Shown: positions 1 through 6,395 of the stretch, piece by piece
How the letters are laid out: the number at the start of each line of letters is the position of its first letter
How positions within the stretch are numbered: the stretch's first letter is position 1
Source of the DNA: CAZSIA01 sp045126355
GTDB taxonomy: Bacteria > Bacillota_I > Bacilli_A > Acholeplasmatales > Anaeroplasmataceae
Length of the DNA: 8,082 nt
NCBI GenBank assembly: GCA_045126355.1
Contig: JBGVOE010000073.1
Coordinates: forward strand, 1 to 8,082
Direction of reading: 5' to 3'
The notes under the pieces: model-generated
What the model saw: only the letters and a program-made list of their open reading frames with translations
Database searches by the model: none
What the model was told of the DNA's origin: nothing
Position numbers and translations under genes: made by a program

Positions 1-837
1 AGAACCAGATGTATCAATCATAAATAATATTTCTTTAGGATCATCTTCTTTTTCTACCATTTCATTAAAATCAGGCATGAAAAATGGTCCATCTATTCTT
101 CTATCAGGAGGTGTAAAAGAATAATCTCCTACCTCTAAAGAGATAAAGTCATTAAGTAACATTCTCCAATCAATAGTAGCATTTTTTAAAGATGAGATAT
201 ATCTTTGTACTCCTAATGGAATATTTCCAACACTAGTATCTCTTTTTGCACTAGACTCTGCAGCATCTATTACTCTTTTTTCCCATTCATCTATAGTAAA
301 ATCATCATCAGTCTCTTCCCAATGTGAATGATCATCAAAGGACTCTCCTTTAACACTTTTACCACTATTTTTTGATAAAGAATCTTTTATAAGCATATTA
401 TAAACTTCTTCTGCGGTATATAAATATCCTTCTTTGCCATTAGGTGCAAGATGCATTGACTCTCCATATTTTTCTAAAGTTATATATTTTAAGTTCATAT
501 TTTTTGAATATAAAATATTAGAATTAACTACAATATCACAAGCTATATTAAATAAGTAAGGATCAACCTTTCTTCCTCTAAAACAATGTTTTAAAACTAC
601 ATGTAATATTTCATGCATTAAAACAAAATCAACTTCATCATTACTTAAAGATTCTAAAAAAACCGGACTAAAGTTAATTCTATATCCATCTGTATACGCA
701 GTATCGCATGCTTCATCTAAACCAAATCGCATATGCATTAAAAGTAGTCCATAAAAACCATGTCTATTTAAAATTCTAAATCTTGATAATAAAAGTTTTT
801 GAGTATATTTTTTTACTTCATCACTAGTTAAGCTCAT
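1..837 (-). CDS. DUF2201-type putative metallopeptidase with C-terminal VWA domain (3' part cut by window edge)
   Basis: The frame is open from an ATG at 837 to the window edge, giving 279 codons with the C-terminus missing. Seen: a helical N-terminal domain with the zinc-protease-like motif HEILHVVLKH at residues 75-84 (HExxH plus a further His), an acidic linker around residues 150-175, and at the very edge FMIDTSGS, whose DTSGS (275-279) is the start of a VWA metal-ion adhesion site (DxSxS). This layout matches the DUF2201 family: an N-terminal putative metallopeptidase followed by a VWA-like domain. Such proteins are usually encoded beside a MoxR AAA+ ATPase, as here. The gene overlaps the end of the MoxR gene by 14 nt and has a modest AAGGA ten bases upstream, so translational coupling is likely. 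Probable role: the metal-binding, substrate- or partner-recognising component remodelled by the ATPase. Peptidase activity is unproven. About 100 or more C-terminal residues probably lie outside the window. Confidence 0.85.
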   Translation of the reverse strand, partial: MSLTSDEVKKYTQKLLLSRFRILNRHGFYGLLLMHMRFGLDEACDTAYTDGYRINFSPVFLESLSNDEVDFVLMHEILHVVLKHCFRGRKVDPYLFNIACDIVVNSNILYSKNMNLKYITLEKYGESMHLAPNGKEGYLYTAEEVYNMLIKDSLSKNSGKSVKGESFDDHSHWEETDDDFTIDEWEKRVIDAAESSAKRDTSVGNIPLGVQRYISSLKNATIDWRMLLNDFISLEVGDYSFTPPDRRIDGPFFMPDFNEMVEKEDDPKEILFMIDTSGS

Positions 838-1939
838 CTAATAATCTTCCTTTACTAGATAACCATTTACTAAAGGCTGGAATTCTAAGTAGTCTTTTTT
901 GATAATCCTTTTCTATATATAAATAATCTTTTAATAATATAGTAGAAAACTCAGGAGAAAGTTTCATAGCATAATTAATACTATTTTCAATCATCACTAA
1001 ATCATCTTTATGTAATTTTGCATAAGTTAACATTGAACTAATTAAAGCATATAAAACATCCGGTCTTTTTGGTACTTCTACATATCGACCTTTAAAAATT
1101 GACTCAATATCAGGAAGTTGTTCATAAATACTACACCAACTTCTAAATTCTACCGCAATTCCTTTCCCAACTAAACCAGCTACTAAATGATATACATCCT
1201 TAATATCAGCTGAAACATTATTTAAAACATCTGATACCATTTCCCAAGTTCTTGGTGTTGCGTAAGCTAGTGTTGATGTTTTAATATCAGTTTCTATTAA
1301 ATAATTAGGTTTAAATTTTAAGAACCCTAGTACTTTTGGATTTATACCATTTCCTACAGCCCACTTATTCCATGAAGCAAAATTTGGTTCAACTTCTAAG
1401 TGAAGTAATCTATTAGCTAACGCTTTTGGCATTGCATAAGCTACTGATTTATCTGTAGTTCTATTACCAGCCGCTATAACAATACAGTTATCTGGTAATT
1501 TATGTTCACCAACAGTTCTATCTAATGTAATTTGATATGCTGCTGCTTGAACTGATTGGGGAGCGGCAGTAATTTCATCTAAAAATAAAATGTTTATAAC
1601 ATTATCTGATGGGTCCATTTGGAAAATTTTAGGTTTTAACCATACAGCTAAAGTCTTATCCTCATTAGCTGTAGGAATTCCTCTTAAGTCAATAGGATTA
1701 AATAAAAGTAATCTAACATCTGTAACATTTACTCTTTTGTAAGTCTCATATTGTAAGATTTTGGCTAATTCCTTAACTGATTGTGATTTCCCAACCCCTG
1801 GTGGACCCCATAACATAACAGATGGTGTTTTCTTTAAATCAAGTCCCTTATTAATTACGTTTTTATACATAAAAGCTAAGGTGTTAATACATTCTCCAGC
1901 TGATAAAACTGGAATAGTTGCAAGTTTTATATCATCCAT
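824..1939 (-). CDS. MoxR-family AAA+ ATPase
   Basis: This is a 371-residue soluble AAA+ ATPase. Seen: Walker A GPPGVGKS (45-52), Walker B ILFLDE (117-122), sensor 1 Asn in AAGN (N159), a probable arginine finger in ANRL (R177), and a sensor-2-like Arg in TPRTW (R230). The insert 'LLLFNPIDLRGIP' before Walker B is typical of the MoxR branch. All catalytic positions look intact, so it should hydrolyse ATP. MoxR ATPases act as chaperone-like motors on a VWA partner (compare RavA/ViaA, NorQ/NorD, CbbQ/CbbO). The partner here is presumably the next gene, which overlaps by 14 nt. It begins 2 nt after the helicase stop. Its nearest good Shine-Dalgarno (AAGGAG, 1954-1959) is 14 nt from the ATG, longer than optimal, which suggests coupling to helicase translation. 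Its specific substrate is unknown. Confidence 0.93.
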   Translation of the reverse strand: MDDIKLATIPVLSAGECINTLAFMYKNVINKGLDLKKTPSVMLWGPPGVGKSQSVKELAKILQYETYKRVNVTDVRLLLFNPIDLRGIPTANEDKTLAVWLKPKIFQMDPSDNVINILFLDEITAAPQSVQAAAYQITLDRTVGEHKLPDNCIVIAAGNRTTDKSVAYAMPKALANRLLHLEVEPNFASWNKWAVGNGINPKVLGFLKFKPNYLIETDIKTSTLAYATPRTWEMVSDVLNNVSADIKDVYHLVAGLVGKGIAVEFRSWCSIYEQLPDIESIFKGRYVEVPKRPDVLYALISSMLTYAKLHKDDLVMIENSINYAMKLSPEFSTILLKDYLYIEKDYQKRLLRIPAFSKWLSSKGRLLDELN

Positions 1940-1941
1940 AT

Positions 1942-4900
1942 CTATTCATTTAACTCCTTATCTATTTTTTCTAATTTCATCTTAAGTTCCGCTATCATTG
2001 GTTCATAATCGATTTGTCTTTGTAGCGTAACATTAATTGATGACTCTTTTTCTTTTAATAAAGTTATTTCAAATTCTAATTCTTTTTTCTTTTTATTTAA
2101 GTTATCTAAATAATTATCGATTCTTATTAGGCAACCTGAGGCAGAATTAGACATATCAATTTTATGTTTATGAGTAGCTACTGCCCAGATATAAGGCTTA
2201 GGTTCTGTCATATTCATAGGCAGTATCAGTTCAAATCCTTGATATGATAAAAGGCTTCTTTCTGCTTTCATCATAACGTTATTTAGGACTTCATCATAAA
2301 TATAATTTCTAATTTCATTTCGTTCTTCATTACTATATTCACGCCTACTACTACAATAAATTGCATAATCAAAAGTATAATCATTAATTAATTGTTCTAA
2401 TTCTTCCATCTTTTTAGGAATTTCTATCAATTCTCTTTCATAACGAGAACGAAGTTGTTGGTCATTGTTGTGTAATAATCTTAGACGATTTAATTCATTA
2501 TAGATTTCAAAACGTTCACGTAGACGCATATTACCAATGGCTAAAGCTTTTACTTCACCATAATTTAAGACAATATCACTAACATCTAAAACACTTCTGA
2601 CACTAATTGAATTAGCTAATAATTCATCAATAAATTTTTGTTTAGTCTCAAGCAGTTGCCATGAATAAGCATCAAATGAAGCTTCTTGAATATAGCGATA
2701 AATAAATACTTCTTTATTTTCATTACCTTGACGAATAATTCTTCCTTCTCTTTGAATCATATCCGCTGGACGCCATGGAACATCTAAATGATGAATAGCT
2801 ATTAATTTCTTTTGAACGTTAACACCTAAGCCTAATTTAAAAGTCGAACCAATTAAAATCCTGATTTCTCCATTGTTAACTTTATCAAATAATTTTTGTC
2901 TTTGATTTTCTGTTTTTGCTTCATGAATAAAAGCTATCTCACTACTTTTAATCCCAAACATTAGTAATGCGCCTTTAAGTTCATCATAAATATTAAATCC
3001 TTCTTTTGGTGTGGAACAATCACAGAAAATTAGTTGAGTTGCTTTTGTAAGGTTTGTCTTAATATATAAATCACATACTCTTTCAGCACAACTAAAAACT
3101 TTTGAAAAGATTTTATTTTGTTTTGTATTAGGGTCAACTAATCTTAAATCAAGTGCAGCTAGGCGACCATCAGTTGTAACCTTAAGCATATTATCAACCG
3201 TACGCTTAACCTTACCACTTCTAATAAGAGTAGACCTAGCGGATAATTCTTCAATGTATTGTGAAAGCTCAAAAGTCTTTTTTAACACAATATCTTTATA
3301 TCCATTAAACTCTGGTAAGTCAGTATTTTTTTCAAGTCGATGAAAGTCAGCAACATTGGCTAGGATTGTTGTTAACTCTGGTAAGTTATGAAAACGAGAA
3401 AGTCTAGTTGCCATACGGTAACCTTTCGCATCAACATCAACTTCTAACTCTTCATTTTTTTCCGCAAACATCGCTACCCAGTTATCAAAACTATGAATAT
3501 TTAATAACTTTAATTCTCCTTCTTGTAAATATCTTTGGAAGACATAACAATCGGTAATTGAATTAGTAATCGGTGTTCCTGTTGCCATAATAACACCACC
3601 GTCAGAAAGTGATGTCATATAACTTACCTTCTCAACCATTCCTATACACTTAGTAGAACCGACGCTTGCGATTCCTAACATATTAATTAATCCAGTTTGA
3701 ATTGGAACATTTTTATAATAATGTGCCTCATCAACATATAGTCTTGTTATACCTAATTTATCAAATGAGATATCATCGTTAAGATCAATTTCTTTTTCAC
3801 GAAGAATACTTAATTCGTTTTCTATTTCATCTAAGCGAGCCTCTGATACATATGAAATAGTAGGTAAATTAGTTATTTCAACAAACTCATCTTCTAGTTT
3901 TTTAATTCTGATAGTATTAGATAACTCTAATGTATCAAATGAAGAATGAGCTAATAGTATTGCATTATAATTATTATTTTTAATATCTAATAAAGTTTTT
4001 CTTCTTTTATTAGGTGAAAAATCTTTTGGATAACAAACTTTAATTTTAGAATTTGGATATAAATAACTATACGCATCAGCCCATTGACTTAAAATATTAT
4101 TTGGCACTACATACATATTCTTTTTAGATAAACCCATTCTGATTAATTCTTCACCAGAAGATATCATAATATAAGTCTTTCCTGTCCCTACATCATGAGC
4201 AAGTAAAGTGTTTTTATTAAAGATAATTCTGGCAATTGAATTCTTTTGATAATCATATAAATTAACTAAAGGATTCATATTTTTAAAGTCTAAAAAACTA
4301 CCGTTATATACACGGCATACATTATAACCATATAGGCTATTATAAGCCTCAGTTATGCGACTTTTACGTTCTTCATTATTAAAAATATAATCATGAAAAA
4401 CCATATTTAAAATCTTTTGCTTCTCAACCGCTAATAACATATCAGCTTGATCATAATATTTATTACCACGATTATCTGTTTTACTAACAACAACAGTTTT
4501 CATATTTAGGGCACTAAGCAGAATACTTAATCCACTTCTATTGCGTGTTTTATATTGATAATCAAATTGCGAATAATTATTATTGTAATTTCTTATCTTT
4601 GGTTTTATTTCCCAAATATTTGTTTTAGGGTCTTTAGAAATCAAATCTTTATGCCAACTTGAATTACTAACTCCCATAATATCTAAAATAAAATCTTGAA
4701 TAATATCTTCAGGAATCCATGATGAAGCAATTGTTGCGTATATCTCAGAAGAAGTTACTCCTTCTGGTAAAACCTTCTTAATCGCTTCGATATTTTCATT
4801 AAAATAACCGTTATATTTTTTATTAGCTTCTTCAGCTACTTTTAATCTAGATAATAAATTCCCTGAAAGATATTCATCAGCAGTAACCCAACCCTTATAA

Positions 4901-5733
4901 AAGCATTCATTCCATTTATTAGGGTCTTGATAAATCGAACCTTTTAATCTTTGAATAACTTCTTTTATAGAGAGCGTTGTAACTCTTGCGATATATTCTA
5001 AATCAACATAACCTAAGGTTTTTAAACTATGAACCAACCCATCTGATGCAGTTTCAACATATGAATCTTCAATTAAAGGACTTGATGAGAAAGCACTATC
5101 CCAATCCATATTAAGTTCAGTTTCACTACTAGCTTCAGTTGGATTATCTAATATTTCATTTATTTCAGCTAAAGGATCAGCCTCTTCTTTTTTAGAAAAA
5201 ACAACTTTTTGACGATACTCTAAATCATAAATTAAAGCATCTAGTGTATATTTTAAAGGAGAGTTTTCATCATTAGTTGAGATTACTTTTAATAACTTTT
5301 GTAAAATATTAATATCAGTAACTTCTTTTAAAGCTACTACTAATTCGTTAGTTGATGCATAAGCTAGTCTTTCTGGTAGGCCACAACTAATAAAGATTGC
5401 CTCAACACTATTAGCCATAACCGCCATCTCTAAAAACATCTTGGCTTTAGCTAAATCTTTGTTACAACCATATCCATAACTATACATAAAATATAAAACT
5501 AAAGAACAATTTGCTTCATTTAAAAATGCTTTGACTTGTAATTTTTGTAAACTTCTTTCAAAAATCTCTTCAGCTTTTATATCATTCTTTTTTACGCCAT
5601 AACCCTTTTTATAACATAATCCTAAACCAAATAAACAGGCAGGATCATCATTAGAACCGACTGTATAAAGTTCAAAAGCTTTTTTATAATCTTTTTTAAA
5701 TTGTGCTTCACGAGCTAAATTAAAATATTCCAT
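1942..5733 (-). CDS. Large SNF2/superfamily 2 helicase with N-terminal Sel1-like repeats
   Basis: The protein has 1263 residues. Residues about 2-110 carry two to three Sel1/TPR-like repeats (such as GLGLCYKKGYGVKKN and YSYGYGCNKDLAKAKMF). An acidic linker (about 180-230) follows. Residues about 235-500 contain GYVDLEYIARVT and WVTADEYLSGN, which I recognise from the region before the motor in giant conjugative-element helicases. The helicase motifs are complete: Q-motif-like DYQKNS (494-499), Walker A DVGTGKT (514-520), DEAH (668-671), TGTPITNS (718-725), GSTFKLGLGVNVQ (about 962-974) and QREGRIIRQGN (994-1004). Segments near 1070-1115 and 1205-1262 look coiled-coil. A very good AGGAGGTG (5741-5748) precedes the ATG. 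It is probably a dsDNA translocase or remodeller. The methylase half found in the giant relatives is absent. The substrate and any nuclease partner are unknown; no nuclease motif is visible. Confidence 0.93.
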   Translation of the reverse strand: MEYFNLAREAQFKKDYKKAFELYTVGSNDDPACLFGLGLCYKKGYGVKKNDIKAEEIFERSLQKLQVKAFLNEANCSLVLYFMYSYGYGCNKDLAKAKMFLEMAVMANSVEAIFISCGLPERLAYASTNELVVALKEVTDINILQKLLKVISTNDENSPLKYTLDALIYDLEYRQKVVFSKKEEADPLAEINEILDNPTEASSETELNMDWDSAFSSSPLIEDSYVETASDGLVHSLKTLGYVDLEYIARVTTLSIKEVIQRLKGSIYQDPNKWNECFYKGWVTADEYLSGNLLSRLKVAEEANKKYNGYFNENIEAIKKVLPEGVTSSEIYATIASSWIPEDIIQDFILDIMGVSNSSWHKDLISKDPKTNIWEIKPKIRNYNNNYSQFDYQYKTRNRSGLSILLSALNMKTVVVSKTDNRGNKYYDQADMLLAVEKQKILNMVFHDYIFNNEERKSRITEAYNSLYGYNVCRVYNGSFLDFKNMNPLVNLYDYQKNSIARIIFNKNTLLAHDVGTGKTYIMISSGEELIRMGLSKKNMYVVPNNILSQWADAYSYLYPNSKIKVCYPKDFSPNKRRKTLLDIKNNNYNAILLAHSSFDTLELSNTIRIKKLEDEFVEITNLPTISYVSEARLDEIENELSILREKEIDLNDDISFDKLGITRLYVDEAHYYKNVPIQTGLINMLGIASVGSTKCIGMVEKVSYMTSLSDGGVIMATGTPITNSITDCYVFQRYLQEGELKLLNIHSFDNWVAMFAEKNEELEVDVDAKGYRMATRLSRFHNLPELTTILANVADFHRLEKNTDLPEFNGYKDIVLKKTFELSQYIEELSARSTLIRSGKVKRTVDNMLKVTTDGRLAALDLRLVDPNTKQNKIFSKVFSCAERVCDLYIKTNLTKATQLIFCDCSTPKEGFNIYDELKGALLMFGIKSSEIAFIHEAKTENQRQKLFDKVNNGEIRILIGSTFKLGLGVNVQKKLIAIHHLDVPWRPADMIQREGRIIRQGNENKEVFIYRYIQEASFDAYSWQLLETKQKFIDELLANSISVRSVLDVSDIVLNYGEVKALAIGNMRLRERFEIYNELNRLRLLHNNDQQLRSRYERELIEIPKKMEELEQLINDYTFDYAIYCSSRREYSNEERNEIRNYIYDEVLNNVMMKAERSLLSYQGFELILPMNMTEPKPYIWAVATHKHKIDMSNSASGCLIRIDNYLDNLNKKKKELEFEITLLKEKESSINVTLQRQIDYEPMIAELKMKLEKIDKELNE

Positions 5734-5767
5734 CGCGATCCACCTCCTACTTACTAAAATTTAAAAA

Positions 5768-6010
5768 CTAACGTCCTTTTTCTTCTTCAATCGCTCTTTT
5801 CATTTCTCTTTCATATAAATCATCAGTTAATAATGATTCCATTGAAACATCTAAAAATTTTGCAATTTTATATAATGTTTCCGCAGAACATTTCCCAATA
5901 TTAGTCTTACCACTACAAATATCATTAAGTGTTGCGTGTGGTACACCACTTTCTTTTGCTAGTCGATATTTGGTTATTTGTTTTTGCTCAATTATTTTAT
6001 TAATATCCAA
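5768..6010 (-). CDS. Small Xre-family (Cro/CI-type) HTH repressor, first gene of the helicase-MoxR operon
   Basis: The protein has 80 residues and is almost entirely a lambda-repressor-like five-helix domain. Seen: TKYRLAKESGVPHATLNDI (residues 13-31) is a standard Xre helix-turn-helix, followed by CSAETLYKIAKFLDVSMESLL, the usual helices 4-5. A short charged tail (DDLYEREMKRAIEEEKGR) ends it. No effector domain is present. I chose TTG at 6010 as start because GAGGTGA (6016-6022) lies 5 nt upstream. The in-frame GTG at 6019 lies inside that Shine-Dalgarno and cannot use it. The 34-nt gap to the helicase gene and the lack of a terminator make it the first gene of the four-gene operon. A palindrome embedded in its promoter suggests it represses itself and the genes below. 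It could alternatively be an antitoxin-like regulator, but no toxin is adjacent. Confidence 0.9.
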   Translation of the reverse strand: MDINKIIEQKQITKYRLAKESGVPHATLNDICSGKTNIGKCSAETLYKIAKFLDVSMESLLTDDLYEREMKRAIEEEKGR

Positions 6011-6015
6011 AACAA

Positions 6016-6022
6016 TCACCTC
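6016..6022 (-). promoter_or_regulatory. Shine-Dalgarno deciding a TTG start for the Xre gene
   Basis: GAGGTGA on the minus strand lies 5 nt upstream of TTG (6010-6008). It overlaps the earlier in-frame GTG (6019-6017), which rules that start out. The predicted transcript start (about 6022) falls at this same spot, so the Shine-Dalgarno would lie at the extreme 5' end of a leader of only about a dozen nucleotides. Confidence 0.7.
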
Positions 6023-6028
6023 AAATTA

Positions 6029-6057
6029 ATTGTATCGGTGTACCGATATATTGTCAA
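6029..6057 (-). promoter_or_regulatory. Sigma-A-type promoter of the Xre-helicase-MoxR-VWA operon
   Basis: On the minus strand, TTGACA (6052-6057, a perfect -35) is separated by exactly 17 nt from TACAAT (6029-6034, 5 of 6 to the -10 consensus). It lies directly upstream of the Xre gene and downstream of the terminator of the gpr operon, so it should be the sole main promoter of the four-gene unit. Such a near-consensus promoter would be strong unless repressed. Confidence 0.85.
6033..6048. promoter_or_regulatory. Palindromic operator inside the Xre promoter
   Basis: TATCGGT-GT-ACCGATA is a perfect 7-2-7 inverted repeat filling the promoter spacer and touching the upstream edge of the -10 hexamer. 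A dimeric Xre protein bound there would block RNA polymerase. Its G/C content stands out in very AT-rich flanks. The autorepression is inference from position and the adjacent HTH gene. Confidence 0.8.
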
Positions 6058-6078
6058 TAATCATTAATTAAATACTGT

Positions 6079-6112
6079 AAAAAATAAAAAATCTCCAAAA
6101 TTTTGAAGATTT
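6079..6112 (-). terminator. Rho-independent terminator of the gpr operon
   Basis: Read on the minus strand, AAATCTTC (6112-6105) pairs with GGAGATTT (6096-6089) through eight pairs including one U-G wobble. The intervening AAAATTTT can add two more pairs and leave a four-base loop. T6-A-T6 (6091-6079) follows. The hairpin overlaps the stop codon of the 94-residue membrane protein gene (6111-6113). It separates the gpr operon from the accessory operon's promoter 22 nt further on. Confidence 0.85.
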
Positions 6113-6395
6113 AGATTGTTATTAAAACTTTTTCTATTATACTCTCGAAGAAATTAATAATAAACGAAAATACTTTACTTATTATACTTTCTACTTTTTG
6201 TGCGATATCAATTATAAAGACATTTTTACCCACTTTTTCATTAAGTGGGTCTAACTCATTATTGGGTTCTACTATTTCCTCTTCCCATTCTTCTAATTTT
6301 TCATCTGTTGAGGGACTCTCATCAAAAAGAGAAATAAAAACTAACACAACTACTACTATTAAAATAATTAAAACTGTCTTGCTTCTTTTACTCAT
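6111..6395 (-). CDS. Small single-anchor membrane protein of the gpr operon, unknown function
   Basis: The protein has 94 residues and I do not recognise it with certainty. Seen: a basic start (MSKRSK), a hydrophobic segment at about 7-24 (TVLIILIVVVVLVFISLF) that should be a membrane anchor or uncleaved signal, a strongly acidic stretch at about 25-52, and a hydrophobic or amphipathic C-terminus (about 58-94, including SIISKVFSFIINFFESII). The ATG overlaps the end of gpr by 8 nt (ATGAGTAA). There is no clear Shine-Dalgarno, so translation is probably coupled to gpr. It should therefore be made in the forespore under the same sigma-G promoter. The layout (anchor, polar linker, amphipathic end) recalls YqxA/DUF3679 proteins encoded near gpr in Bacillus, but that is only a resemblance in architecture and position. 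A spore membrane role is inferred from the operon. Confidence 0.8.
   Translation of the reverse strand: MSKRSKTVLIILIVVVVLVFISLFDESPSTDEKLEEWEEEIVEPNNELDPLNEKVGKNVFIIDIAQKVESIISKVFSFIINFFESIIEKVLITI

Noticed and set aside
1761..1985. Plus-strand open frame of 74 codons
   Set aside because: It lies antisense over the MoxR Walker A region and the helicase-MoxR junction, has no ribosome binding site, and no recognisable protein; it is a shadow of the MoxR gene.
5732..5739. ATCGCGAT palindrome at the helicase start codon
   Set aside because: It is only 8 bp, between a good Shine-Dalgarno and the ATG; I see no partner site or second copy, so it may be chance.
5768..6010. Toxin-antitoxin pair with the Xre protein as antitoxin
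   Set aside because: The adjacent gene is a 1263-residue helicase, not a small toxin, and no second small gene lies beside it.
6011..6019. Xre gene start at GTG 6019
   Set aside because: The GTG is inside the Shine-Dalgarno GAGGTGA, which is spaced correctly for TTG 6010.
1..6057. Classification as DISARM, BREX or a restriction-modification system because of the SNF2 helicase
   Set aside because: No methylase, PglZ, phospholipase-D-type nuclease or other hallmark gene is visible, and MoxR plus DUF2201-VWA is not part of the standard sets.
1..6057. Integrative conjugative element
   Set aside because: Only the helicase resembles such elements; there is no integrase, relaxase, coupling protein, att repeat or transfer gene in the window.
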